Source: Thermoanaerobaculales bacterium
Lineage (GTDB): Bacteria; Acidobacteriota; Thermoanaerobaculia; Thermoanaerobaculales; Sulfomarinibacteraceae
Reading direction: 5' to 3'
Assembly: GCA_021107705.1 (NCBI GenBank)
Contig: JAIOSJ010000176.1
Location: 1-46,161 of the forward strand
DNA: 46,161 bases
Shown: piece by piece, positions 10,640-18,916 of the stretch
Numbering within the stretch: position 1 is the first letter of the stretch
How the letters are laid out: each line of letters starts with the position of its first letter
The notes under the pieces: model-generated
Databases searched by the model: none
Told to the model about the DNA's origin: nothing
The model's input: the letters and a program-made list of their open reading frames with translations, nothing else
Made by a program: the position numbers and the translations under genes

Positions 10640-11230
10640 CACCTGAACTTGGATAAGCCGACCCCGGTCGAGGCCGATCAAGCCCGAGCTTAACACACGC
10701 CACCCCTCAAGCCGGCCGAGTCGCTCTTCTTCGGCCTCGGTTCCCCAGATAGCAACCTTGCCCATGGGCGCCAACCTGGGCCTGGCCCAGGCCAGGAGTC
10801 CCGGGTATCCGCCAACGGCCCGCACGGTGATGAGATCTATGTTCTCAACGGCAAGGTCCTGAAAGCGCACCCGTTCGACCTCGGCCTTAAGCCCGAGTTC
10901 ACGAACCATCATCTTCAAAAAGGCCCAGCGCTTTTGGCGCGGCTCCACAAGCACTCCGGACCACGCCTCCCGAACACACAAAAGGGGGATTCCGGGCAGT
11001 CCCCCGCCACTCCCGATATCCACCAGTTTTCCCCGCGGGGGCATAATGGCCACGGCTGCAAGCGCCTCGAGAAGGTGACGATTGACGAGCTCTCTTCGGC
11101 CGGCGAAGCGAACGAGATTGTGCCGCTTGGACCAGCGCTCGAGATGTGCGGCGTAAAGGGCGAGGCGTTCGACCGACTGCTCCGGCGCCTTTCCGCGAAG
11201 AAGGCCTTCGTAAGTTGTCTCCCGGGTCAT
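10628..11230 (-). CDS. rsmG: 16S rRNA (guanine-N7)-methyltransferase RsmG (GidB)
   Basis: A 200-residue SAM-dependent methyltransferase that makes m7G527 in the 530 loop of 16S rRNA. The SAM-binding loop LVDIGSGGGLPGIPL is at about residues 69-83, VEPRQKRWAFLK forms the next motif, and ITVRAVGGYPGLL carries the family VRAV block. Loss of RsmG causes low-level streptomycin resistance in several bacteria. The start overlaps the mnmG stop (ATGA) and the stop overlaps parA (GTGA). The position between mnmG and parA is the ancestral origin-proximal arrangement. Confidence 0.95.
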   Translation of the reverse strand: MTRETTYEGLLRGKAPEQSVERLALYAAHLERWSKRHNLVRFAGRRELVNRHLLEALAAVAIMPPRGKLVDIGSGGGLPGIPLLCVREAWSGVLVEPRQKRWAFLKMMVRELGLKAEVERVRFQDLAVENIDLITVRAVGGYPGLLAWARPRLAPMGKVAIWGTEAEEERLGRLEGWRVLSSGLIGLDRGRLIQVQVCST

Positions 11231-13095
11231 GGTTTGCCACCTTGGCCCCGAGTCGCCAAGCGCCCAGCCACGAGCGCCAGGGCGGCCGGCGTCATTCCGG
11301 CAAGCTGCGCCGCCTCAGACAACGTCCGCGGTCGCGTCCGCTCCATCTCCTCCATAATCTCCCGAGAGAGTCCCGAAATCGAACGAAAGCCAAAGCCGGC
11401 GGGGATTTTGACTCCCCGGAGCCGGACCAGGCGGCTCTGTTCCCTCTCCTGGCGCTCAATATACCCGCGGTACTTCAGCCGACCAATGACGACCTCCCGG
11501 TCTTCGGGCGCCAAATGCGCCAACCCCGAAAGCGTGTCGCCGACCCGGCGAATGTCAATATCTTGCCGGCGCAAGATCCCGGCCCACGTTGTCGGCGACC
11601 GCACCTCAACCCCGGTCATCCCGAGCACCATCTCGACCGTCTCGCGGTTGGGGTTGAGCTGGGTCGCCTCGAGCTGTGTTATGGCCTGTCGGCGGGCTTC
11701 CCAGCGGCACTGTTCCACGTGAAACACCCGCTCCGGAACGAGCCCCAGGCGGACCCCCGCCACCATGAGTCGTTCTCGGGCAGAATCCACGCCCAGCATC
11801 AGGCGGTTCTCCGCTCGTGATGTGAACATCCGGTAGGGTTCGCGGTGGTCCCTGGTGACGACGTCGTCTATCAAAACCCCAATATACCCTTCCGTCCGGT
11901 CAACCCGCGCGCCCTCTTTCCCGAGAACGGACGCTGCCGCATTAATGCCCGCCATCAGCCCGAGGCCCGCCGCCTCCTCATAACCAGACGTTCCCAGTAA
12001 TTGGCCGGCAAGGTAAAGCCCGGGAACCGCCTCGGCGGCCAAGTCAAAACCGACTTGGCGGGGCGCGACCACATCGTATTCCACCGCGTATCCGTAGCGA
12101 AGAAATTGGGCGCGCTCAAGCCCCGGAACGGCACGAACAACCGCCACCTGAACATCCTCCGGTAGAGACGTCGAAAGGCCGTTGAGATAGATGCTGTTAC
12201 CGGCGCGGGTCTCCGGTTCAACGAACACCGTGTGTTCTTTGTGATGGGGGAAGCGAACAATCTTGTCTTCAATCGAGGGACAATAGCGGGGGCCCACTCC
12301 TTCGATCTGCCCCGCAAAGAGGGGCGATCTTTCAAGGTTCTCTTCGATGATCGCCTGTACCTGCGGGGGGGTTCTCGCCACCCAACAAGGCGTGTAGTTT
12401 CGAACCCCAGTCGTTCTCCAGGAAAAACCCCTCGGCCTCTCGTCGCCAACCTGTTCCTCAAGGCGGGCGAAGTCGACGCTGTCTCGGTGAATCCGCGGCG
12501 GCGTACCGGTCTTGAACCGCCGCAACTCCAGCCCCGCACCAACCCAGCTCCGCCCCATGCCTATGCTGGGTCGCTCACCAAAACGACCGCCGGCCCGCCG
12601 ATCTTCGCCCGTGTGGAGAACGGCGCCCAAAAAGGTTCCGGTCGTTAGGACCACCGCCCCGGCTTTGAGGCGCCGGCCATCAGCCAGCACCACGCCGCAT
12701 ACCGCCTTCCCCCCAACAACCAGGTCCGTCGCCTCGCCCTCAATGAGGTCAATCCCTCGAGTGCCGAGAAGGAGCCGTCGCATGATGGTGGCATAACGAT
12801 CTTTGTCGCACTGGGCCCGTGGACCCCAAACCGCCGGCCCACGAGAGGCGTTCAGAAGCCGAAAATGAATTCCGGTCCGATCCGCGGCCCAGCCCTGAAC
12901 TCCACCGAGCGCATCTATTTCGGCCACAAGATGTCCTTTGCCGATGCCCCCAATCGATGGGTTGCACGGCATCTGACCGATTGTTTCCAGGTGCAGCGTC
13001 ACCACCGCCACCGAGGCGCCCATTCGCGCCCCGGCCATTGCGGCCTCAATCCCGGCATGGCCGGCGCCAACAACAACTACGTCCCATCGGTCCAT
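11227..13095 (-). CDS. mnmG: tRNA uridine-5-carboxymethylaminomethyl modification enzyme MnmG (GidA)
   Basis: A 622-residue FAD-dependent enzyme that works with MnmE to modify wobble U34 of several tRNAs. The FAD-binding GAGHAGIEAA is at about residues 10-19. The two GidA signatures are visible, GQMPCNPSIGGIGKGHL and the central TSGYEEAAGLGLMAGINA region. The C-terminal helical domain ends in the MnmE-binding part. I chose the ATG at 13095 (MDRWDVVVVGAGHAG) over TTG 13122 and GTG 13107, which would overlap mnmE. A perfect parS is embedded in the coding sequence at 11711-11726. Confidence 0.95.
   Translation of the reverse strand: MDRWDVVVVGAGHAGIEAAMAGARMGASVAVVTLHLETIGQMPCNPSIGGIGKGHLVAEIDALGGVQGWAADRTGIHFRLLNASRGPAVWGPRAQCDKDRYATIMRRLLLGTRGIDLIEGEATDLVVGGKAVCGVVLADGRRLKAGAVVLTTGTFLGAVLHTGEDRRAGGRFGERPSIGMGRSWVGAGLELRRFKTGTPPRIHRDSVDFARLEEQVGDERPRGFSWRTTGVRNYTPCWVARTPPQVQAIIEENLERSPLFAGQIEGVGPRYCPSIEDKIVRFPHHKEHTVFVEPETRAGNSIYLNGLSTSLPEDVQVAVVRAVPGLERAQFLRYGYAVEYDVVAPRQVGFDLAAEAVPGLYLAGQLLGTSGYEEAAGLGLMAGINAAASVLGKEGARVDRTEGYIGVLIDDVVTRDHREPYRMFTSRAENRLMLGVDSARERLMVAGVRLGLVPERVFHVEQCRWEARRQAITQLEATQLNPNRETVEMVLGMTGVEVRSPTTWAGILRRQDIDIRRVGDTLSGLAHLAPEDREVVIGRLKYRGYIERQEREQSRLVRLRGVKIPAGFGFRSISGLSREIMEEMERTRPRTLSEAAQLAGMTPAALALVAGRLATRGQGGKP
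11711..11726 (+). promoter_or_regulatory. parS site 2 inside mnmG
   Basis: TGTTCCACGTGAAACA matches the parS consensus at all 16 positions. It lies about 1.1 kb from the first site, within mnmG, and about 6 kb from dnaA. Confidence 0.95.
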
Positions 13096-13106
13096 TTTCG
13101 TGCCCA

Positions 13107-14459
13107 CTATTTCCCCAAACAAAAAGAGGCGAAAACCGCATCCAAGACCGCCTCGGTGTCGATGAGACCAAGAAGCTCTTCGAGGGCCTCGCCGGCTTCG
13201 CGAACGTCTTCGGCGGCCACCTCTCGGGGGGCGAGGAGACTCCGCTCAAGGTGTTCCTGCGCTCGTGACAACGCCTCCTTGTGACGTCGGTTGATCGCCA
13301 CATTCCCGTCATGCGCCTGCAGGGGCGCGAGCACAATCCGCTCGATGGCTTCGCGCAACTCAGCCAAGCCGCCCTCCGCAACACACGACGCGGTCATAAC
13401 GTCCTCCCCGGTCGGCGCCACCTCCAATAAGTCGCTCTTGCTGATGACCTCCAAAATTCTGTCTTTTTCAACACCCCATAATTCAACGGTCTCTCTCGGG
13501 CTGTCTGCCGATCGTAACAACACAACCAGATCAGCACCGGCGGCCGCCGCTTCGGCGCGCCGCACGCCCTCGGCTTCAACAATATCCTCAGTGGAACGAA
13601 CGCCGGCCGTGTCTACCAAAACAACCGGAACACCACCCATGTCCAGCCCGGCCTCAAGCACATCTCTGGTCGTGCCGGGGCACGGAGCCACAATCGCCCG
13701 CTCACGCGCCAAGAGGGCGTTGAAAAGGGTCGATTTTCCGGAATTTGGTGGTCCCACAATAACCACTCGAGCGCCTTCTCGAACGCGCTCACCAACCACG
13801 AAAGAGGCAAGAAGACCGCGAACCGCCCCAATGCATTCCCCAAGGGCGCCACGAAGCTCTTCGTCGGAAAGGACCACTCCCTGATCAACGAAATCGAGCG
13901 ACGCCTCGATGCGCGCCCTCAGGCCCGTGATCTTTTCTCGTAACGGCGAAATCCGCCCCGAAAGGCTACCGTGCATCTGTTCCCGCGCAAGGCGTGCCTG
14001 CCATCTGGTCTCTGCGCGAACAAGCTCATTGACGCCCTCTGCCTGAACCAGGTCCATTTTCCCGTTGGCAACCGCTCTCTGTGTGAACTCCCCGGGCACG
14101 GCTCGGCGCGCACCCAAACTCACGCTGGTGGCAATCACTTCCTCGACCACCCACGGTGAACCGTGCACCACGGCTTCCAACATGTCTTCTCCGGTAAAGC
14201 TGCGCGGCGCCGCATATGGGGTGCAGACACCCCTGTCGATCTCCCGGCCATCACGCCCGAGGAGAGCGACGAGTTGCGCCTCCCGGGGCCGCGCCACGCT
14301 GAGCCGGGGACACAGCCGCTCCGCTACCGCTTGAATCTCCGGGCCGCTAAAACGAATAATCGCCAACGCCCCCGAGCCGTTTGCCGTGGCCTGCGCTACG
14401 ATCGTGTCAGCGCAGCCGGAAAGGACGGACGACAACCTGCTTGAGGAAGCCTTCACCAT
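13107..14459 (-). CDS. mnmE: tRNA modification GTPase MnmE (TrmE)
   Basis: A GTPase of about 450 residues, partner of MnmG. The N-terminal tetrahydrofolate-binding domain begins near ADTIVAQATANGSGALAIIR. The embedded G domain has the P-loop GPPNSGKST, the GTTRD switch, DTAGVR and SKSD. The C-terminus ends FCLGK, the catalytic C-x-G-K of the family. The start is uncertain: the ATG at 14459 gives about 18 residues before the family start and overlaps khpB by 53 bases. A GTG at 14456 or a TTG at 14435 is also possible. Confidence 0.94.
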   Translation of the reverse strand: MVKASSSRLSSVLSGCADTIVAQATANGSGALAIIRFSGPEIQAVAERLCPRLSVARPREAQLVALLGRDGREIDRGVCTPYAAPRSFTGEDMLEAVVHGSPWVVEEVIATSVSLGARRAVPGEFTQRAVANGKMDLVQAEGVNELVRAETRWQARLAREQMHGSLSGRISPLREKITGLRARIEASLDFVDQGVVLSDEELRGALGECIGAVRGLLASFVVGERVREGARVVIVGPPNSGKSTLFNALLARERAIVAPCPGTTRDVLEAGLDMGGVPVVLVDTAGVRSTEDIVEAEGVRRAEAAAAGADLVVLLRSADSPRETVELWGVEKDRILEVISKSDLLEVAPTGEDVMTASCVAEGGLAELREAIERIVLAPLQAHDGNVAINRRHKEALSRAQEHLERSLLAPREVAAEDVREAGEALEELLGLIDTEAVLDAVFASFCLGK

Positions 14460-15003
14460 CGGAAGCGGTCTCCACAGAGGGGTGGTCGGCGAGGGCGAGA
14501 TGAATTTCCCGCCGAGCCGCCGGAGTAAAGGGGCCCATTGTCACGGGGCCCCGCCGTTGGATTGCTCTCTCGGCGGCAGCCTCGGCATCCTCCTGCAGGC
14601 GCCCCGCTCGTCGCATTTTGAACCCATCCCCGTCGAGATGGACCGGTGCATGGCTTCTTAGTCGCCCGTTCATTATGCGATTACACAAGTATTGCAGCGA
14701 ATCCAGCCCTTTCCCAAGACCCGCAGTGAGGAGCCGAAAATCCTCGCCATAGAGTTCGCCGCCCAGATGCTCTTCCGCTTCTTCGATGCGCGCCCTAATG
14801 TCAAGGTCTCCGGCGTTAAACGCCTCCCGCAGAAAGAGTCCCAGGACCGCAACTGGGTCGAGAGCGGCTTCGATCGTCACGACCGCCGGGCTGTCCTCAA
14901 TCACCTCATACTGCAGTTCCTCGGTCCGTGCACCGAGCGCCAAACACGCCTGGTTCAGACATTCGTCAAGGGACCCACCCAAAAAACGTTCCGCGCCGTT
15001 CAT
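14407..15003 (-). CDS. khpB: RNA-binding protein KhpB (Jag family)
   Basis: A 198-residue protein with the three Jag parts: an N-terminal Jag_N domain (residues 5-50, GGSLDECLNQACLALG), a type-II KH domain in the middle (GEDFRLLTAGLGKGLDSLQ, then YLCNRIMN) and a C-terminal R3H domain (FTPAARREIHLALADHPSV). The KH loop lacks the usual I-G-K/R-x-G spelling but keeps G-K-G-L-D-S-L-Q-Y-L. The family binds RNA in the cytoplasm and influences cell elongation in Gram-positives. Its position after yidC is conserved. The ATG shares its first base with the yidC stop. Confidence 0.9.
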   Translation of the reverse strand: MNGAERFLGGSLDECLNQACLALGARTEELQYEVIEDSPAVVTIEAALDPVAVLGLFLREAFNAGDLDIRARIEEAEEHLGGELYGEDFRLLTAGLGKGLDSLQYLCNRIMNGRLRSHAPVHLDGDGFKMRRAGRLQEDAEAAAERAIQRRGPVTMGPFTPAARREIHLALADHPSVETASDGEGFLKQVVVRPFRLR

Positions 15004-16646
15004 TATTTTTTCCTCTTTCCGCCGCCCCCGGCTCGCTTCCGCTCACCGATGAGACGGAGGGTAATCTCCTGTTGGAGAATCGAGACCACATTATTAGTCA
15101 ACCAGTACAGCACAAGCCCCGCGGGGAACCCAAGGAACATGATGCCGAAGACCAGGGGCATCATCCGCATCATTTTCATCTGCGCCGGGTCGCCGGCCTG
15201 TGGCGCAAGACGCTGCTGCAACCACATGGTCGCGGTCATGAGGACGGGTGTAATGTACAGGGGGTCCTTGGCCGAAAGGTCTACGATCCACAACATAAAA
15301 GGCGCATGGCGCAGTTCGATCGCGTGCGAAAATAGCGTGTAGAGCGCAAAGAGTAACGGCATCTGCACCAGCATCGGCAAACATCCGCCGACCGGGTTAA
15401 CGCCTTCCTCTTTGTACAGCGCCATCGTCTCCTGGTTCATCTTTGCCCGCACTTGCGGGTCCTTTTTGTTCTTCTTGTACTTTTCTTGAATGGCCTTGAC
15501 CTTCGGCTGGACCTTCTGCATTCGGCGCATTGACACCGTGGATTTGTGCATCAGGGGAAAAAGCACAATCCGAATCGCAATCGTCAAAAGGACAATGGCA
15601 TAGCCCCAGTTTCCGGCCCAGCCGTAGATCCAGCGAAGGATTTTCAAGAAGAAAACAGCAATAGGATGAAAAATGCCGAAACGAAGCGTATCTTCCAGGC
15701 CACCACCCTCGGTCTTGAGAAGATCAAACTCTTTCGGCGCCGCAAAGAGTTCGCCGAAATAGTTGCCGGTTTTTGACTTCAAGTCGCTCCTCAGGACGGC
15801 CACGGTCGTTGTTTCGCCATCCGCGTCGATCTCGTCCAAGCCGAGGGGAAGGATATGTATTTCGTCGATTTCCCCCGTGGTGCGAAAGACATTGAGAAAA
15901 TACGTGTCTTCAAACCCGACAAAAAGAAGATCTCTGCCACTGAGGCTCATGGCCGCGTCGATCTTCTCACGGCGATAGGTCTCGCGCTCTTCTCGTGTCG
16001 AGACCGTGACATCTCCCCATGTCGAAAAGCGATTGGCTCGCTCCACCGCCCCGGTGTTCCGCATCCCGGTACCAAGGCTCAGGGCGCCGGCCCTCATCGC
16101 ACCAAAGGACTCAACTGACACCTCAATGCCGTACCCCGTCGATCCAAGCTCAATAGTCTTGATGACGGTGTTTCCGGCGCCATCCGACCAGGTGAAAGAG
16201 GCCCGCCGTTCGCCCTCCTGGTCGGCCTTGTAAAGTCGATTATCCGGTCCGTCAGCAAAGACAAGTTGGAGCGGAAGCGTGCGCTCCGGGTGTTCCGCCG
16301 TCTGAACTAAGTCCAGTGGCTGCTTTTCGTCATCCGTAAAGCCATTGAGAATAAGCGCCGTCACCGCGGCGCCCCGGTTCGTCACGTGGACGTCCATCAC
16401 ATTGTTGTTGAGATGAAGCTCGTGAACGTCGGTGTCGGAAATTACGCCTTCTACCCCATCGTCCTCGCCCAACACCGGAAGGTCTGCGTATTCTTGGGCC
16501 GCCCCTTCTCTTCCCTGGGGGGCTTCTTCTTCCGTCGCCGTCGGTGCCGGTGGTCGCTGCACCGGTTTCGGTGGCGGAAAAATGACCGTCCAAAGAGCAA
16601 AGATTATCGCCGACAGGACGAAGGCAATCAGAATTCGTTTCTCCAT
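15003..16646 (-). CDS. yidC: Membrane protein insertase YidC
   Basis: A 547-residue insertase of the Gram-negative type. The first membrane helix (residues 4-22) is followed by a periplasmic beta-rich P1 domain of about 300 residues. The conserved core follows with WGYAIVLLTIAIRIVLFPL, the hydrophilic-groove arginine in that helix, then NPVGGCLPMLVQMPLLFALY and three more helices. The tail is basic (KRAGGGGKRKK). It inserts and folds inner-membrane proteins, including ATP synthase subunit c. The ATG at 16646 fits the family. An in-frame GTG at 16661 adds five residues. Only 40 bases separate it from rnpA, so yidD, often found here, is absent. Confidence 0.95.
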   Translation of the reverse strand: MEKRILIAFVLSAIIFALWTVIFPPPKPVQRPPAPTATEEEAPQGREGAAQEYADLPVLGEDDGVEGVISDTDVHELHLNNNVMDVHVTNRGAAVTALILNGFTDDEKQPLDLVQTAEHPERTLPLQLVFADGPDNRLYKADQEGERRASFTWSDGAGNTVIKTIELGSTGYGIEVSVESFGAMRAGALSLGTGMRNTGAVERANRFSTWGDVTVSTREERETYRREKIDAAMSLSGRDLLFVGFEDTYFLNVFRTTGEIDEIHILPLGLDEIDADGETTTVAVLRSDLKSKTGNYFGELFAAPKEFDLLKTEGGGLEDTLRFGIFHPIAVFFLKILRWIYGWAGNWGYAIVLLTIAIRIVLFPLMHKSTVSMRRMQKVQPKVKAIQEKYKKNKKDPQVRAKMNQETMALYKEEGVNPVGGCLPMLVQMPLLFALYTLFSHAIELRHAPFMLWIVDLSAKDPLYITPVLMTATMWLQQRLAPQAGDPAQMKMMRMMPLVFGIMFLGFPAGLVLYWLTNNVVSILQQEITLRLIGERKRAGGGGKRKK

Positions 16647-16686
16647 CGACACAGCACTCACCCCCGATGCCCGCGCACCACGTAGA

Positions 16687-17187
16687 TTACTCTATTCTCG
16701 CGGCTCGCCGAAGCCTCTTCAGCCCCGCAAGATAGTCCCCTTGTAACTCAGGCCAGGGCACCGATTCACAACCTCTCCGGACATTGACCACGAGATCGAC
16801 GCCAAGCCCGGAAAGCGCTTCGGAATTGAGTCGAAAAAGCTCTCGAATACGGCGGCGACATCGCGTTCTCACGACGGCCGAACCCACCTTTCGGGAGGCC
16901 GTAATGCCCAAACGACAGCATCCGAGAACGGACGGCCTTGCAAACAACACAAGGTATCGCCCAATCACTCGCTCGCCCTCTCGGTATGTCAATTGAAAAT
17001 CAGCCCGTCGCTGAAGACGCTGCTTTCGGGTCAGGCGCCTGTTTGTCAGACGCTGACGCGTTTGCGCCCCTTCTTCCGCCGAGAATTCAAAACTCTCCGC
17101 CCCGTCCGAGAACGCATGCGAACCCTGAAACCGTGTTTTTTCTTGCGCCGCCTGTTGTTTGGCTGGAATGTTCTTTTCATGATTCAT
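16687..17187 (-). CDS. rnpA: Ribonuclease P protein component with N-terminal extension
   Basis: The conserved RnpA core starts near residue 50 ([20 protein letters not shown]) and contains the RNA-binding helix [17 protein letters not shown]. The protein helps the RNase P RNA remove tRNA 5' leaders. The open frame begins at the ATG at 17187, giving 166 residues instead of the usual 110-125. The extra 45 or so residues are encoded by the same DNA as rpmH in another frame. Between this ATG and the core the only in-frame start-like codons are CTGs, one overlapping the rpmH stop as CTGA. Either RnpA is really long, as in Thermus, or it starts at a rare CTG by coupling to rpmH. Confidence 0.88.
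   Translation of the reverse strand: MNHEKNIPAKQQAAQEKTRFQGSHAFSDGAESFEFSAEEGAQTRQRLTNRRLTRKQRLQRRADFQLTYREGERVIGRYLVLFARPSVLGCCRLGITASRKVGSAVVRTRCRRRIRELFRLNSEALSGLGVDLVVNVRRGCESVPWPELQGDYLAGLKRLRRAARIE
17046..17180 (-). CDS. rpmH: 50S ribosomal protein L34, nested inside rnpA
   Basis: A 44-residue, very basic L34 of standard length. It starts [19 protein letters not shown], then [17 protein letters not shown] and a KKGRKRVSV end, matching the family from end to end. The ATG lies 7 bases inside the rnpA frame and the TGA lies before the RnpA core, so the whole gene is contained in rnpA in a different frame. A GGAG 11 bases upstream could serve rpmH, while the same GGAG is 4 bases from the rnpA ATG. 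Both genes use the promoter at 17212-17240. Confidence 0.95.
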   Translation of the reverse strand: MKRTFQPNNRRRKKKHGFRVRMRSRTGRRVLNSRRKKGRKRVSV

Positions 17188-17211
17188 TACACTCCGTCTA
17201 TCGAGCGATAC

Positions 17212-17240
17212 ACCCTAACTTACGTCTAATCAGCTGTCAA
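17212..17240 (-). promoter_or_regulatory. Promoter of the rpmH/rnpA leftward run
   Basis: On the minus strand a perfect TTGACA (17235-17240) lies 17 bases from TAGGGT (17212-17217), which is 24 bases from the rnpA ATG. It probably drives rpmH-rnpA-yidC and possibly much of the run downstream. It is divergent from dnaA. Confidence 0.6.
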
Positions 17241-17354
17241 GCCACCAACATGGTGACCGTTCGTGACAATATATCAAAAGGCCCCGAAGGTAAAGGCCGA
17301 GGATCTTTTTGTCTCGACCTTCACCTGCGACGAATGCTATGCTGGATCACTGCA

Positions 17355-18659
17355 ATGTCTATTTGGTCTGAACTACAGCCGCTCCTCCGCCAAATGATCG
17401 GAGATGAGGATTTCGAAACCTGGATTTCTCCTCTCCGGGCGCATAACGACAAGGACCAAACGCTCACCCTTTCGAGCGCAAATCCAATCGTCCTTGACTG
17501 GGTGAGAGATCACCTCTTAAGCGACCTCGCGGCCGTCGCGCGCAGTCGCTATGGCAGGACCTTTCGCGTTGTGTTGGTCAACGAAGAACAGGCAGAGCAC
17601 ACAAAACAACCGGTGACCACGGGTACGCCACCGCTCATATCCCAGCAGCCTTTAACCCCAAGTTTTTCATTCGACCGTTTTGTGATCGGGCCGTCGAACC
17701 AATTTGCCTGCGCCGCCGCGAGAGCCGTGGCCAACGGTCCTGGAGAAACTTATAACCCCCTCTTTCTCTATGGGGGTTCCGGTCTCGGCAAGACCCACCT
17801 CCTCCATTCCATTGCCCATCAGTCAATCAAGATCAATCCCGCCGTAAACGTCGTTTACATGACAACCGAACAGTTTGTTAATGACTTCATTACCTGTATT
17901 CAAAAAAAGAAGATGGATCTTTTCCGCCAAACCTTTCGTGTCGTTGATGTTCTCCTTCTTGATGATATTCAGTTCATCGCGGGAAAAGAACAGACGCAGG
18001 AGGAGTTCTTCCATACGTTCAACACCCTCCAATCGTCCGGTCGACAAGTGGTGTTCACCTCAGATTCTCGTCCGGCCGACATTCCCGGTCTGGAAGAAAG
18101 GCTCCGATCCCGTTTTCTCCAGGGTCTCATAGCAGACATTCAGCCGCCTGATCTCGAAACCCGTTGTGCCATCTTAAGAGAGAAAGCCCGCGCCATGGGG
18201 CGTGAACTGCCCGAGGATGTTGTTCTCTTTATTTCCCGCAAAGTAAAAAAGAATATTAGGGAACTCGAGGGCTGTTTAAACCGTACCCTCGCCTACGCTT
18301 TGTTGAAAAATGTTCCACTCACAACCGACATCGTTCGCCAAGCCTTGTTTGATTTACTTCCGGATCAGAGAGAAACCAACCCGACCGGCATCCTTCGCTT
18401 CATCGCCCAACACTACGGCGTCCGAGTCGCCGACATCAAGGGTCGCTCAAATAGGCCCTCGATTGTCTTGCCACGCCAAGTAGCCATGTATCTCGTTCAT
18501 GAAATTTTGGGTGTCAGTTACGCCGAAATTGGGCGTATTTTTTCCAAACACCATTCGACAGCAATGTACGCTGTCGATGCCGTCGAAAAGAAAAGACGGT
18601 CAAATCCTGATTTCGACGCCACCCTCACCTCTTTCACCGAACACTTTCAGAGTCACTAG
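17355..18659 (+). CDS. dnaA: Chromosomal replication initiator DnaA
   Basis: A 434-residue AAA+ initiator. Domain I is residues 1-75. A short linker precedes the ATPase domain, with Walker A GGSGLGKT at 140-147, Walker B VLLLDDIQFI and the arginine-rich ERLRSRF stretch. Domain IV binds DnaA boxes and carries RQVAMYLVHEILGVSYAEIG. There the family motif usually spelled GGRDHTTV after the phenylalanine reads SKHHSTA, one residue shorter and without the usual Arg-Asp pair. I chose the ATG at 17355 because it fits family N-termini. The frame is open far upstream, and an ATG at 17334 would add seven residues. It is transcribed away from rpmH/rnpA. Confidence 0.96.
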   Translation: MSIWSELQPLLRQMIGDEDFETWISPLRAHNDKDQTLTLSSANPIVLDWVRDHLLSDLAAVARSRYGRTFRVVLVNEEQAEHTKQPVTTGTPPLISQQPLTPSFSFDRFVIGPSNQFACAAARAVANGPGETYNPLFLYGGSGLGKTHLLHSIAHQSIKINPAVNVVYMTTEQFVNDFITCIQKKKMDLFRQTFRVVDVLLLDDIQFIAGKEQTQEEFFHTFNTLQSSGRQVVFTSDSRPADIPGLEERLRSRFLQGLIADIQPPDLETRCAILREKARAMGRELPEDVVLFISRKVKKNIRELEGCLNRTLAYALLKNVPLTTDIVRQALFDLLPDQRETNPTGILRFIAQHYGVRVADIKGRSNRPSIVLPRQVAMYLVHEILGVSYAEIGRIFSKHHSTAMYAVDAVEKKRRSNPDFDATLTSFTEHFQSH

Positions 18660-18916
18660 AAAAGACTGTCCGCGTTACGGTTGTGCTGCTTTCTTGTGGA
18701 AATTCTGTGGTTTCCCTGTGAACAAGTGTGGAAAACTCCTGTTCCCCACAAGAACCCACAATAATTTCACACTTTTTTCCGCGCCCAACTATCAAGTTAA
18801 GCTTTTTGTTTTTAGGCTCTTCTGTACTTTTCCTATATTTCCGCTGCCTCGACGACTATGACGACTTATGTTAATTTCAATCAAGTAATATTTTGTCCTC
18901 GTCGAAGGGATCGTCG
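18660..18916 (+). other. Putative replication origin (oriC) between dnaA and dnaN
   Basis: The 257-base gap holds a cluster of DnaA-box-like nonamers around a TGTGG/CCACA core: TGTGGAAAT (18696), TGTGGTTTC (18707), TGTGAACAA (18718), TGTGGAAAA (18728), TTCCCCACA (18743) and GAACCCACA (18753). None is the perfect TTATCCACA, but TGTGGAAAA fits TGTGNAWAA. T-rich and AT-rich DNA follows (about 18762-18900) and could be the unwinding element. Position next to dnaA, divergent gene flow and nearby parS sites all support an origin here. Confidence 0.75.

Noticed and set aside
14961-15060. CRISPR arrays or phage genes anywhere in the window
   Set aside because: No regularly spaced direct repeats or phage-type proteins were seen. 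The only tyrosine recombinase is the housekeeping XerC/D type.
17188-17354. A second origin box cluster in the rpmH-dnaA gap
   Set aside because: No TGTGG/CCACA cluster is present there. It holds the leftward promoter and no clear DnaA boxes.
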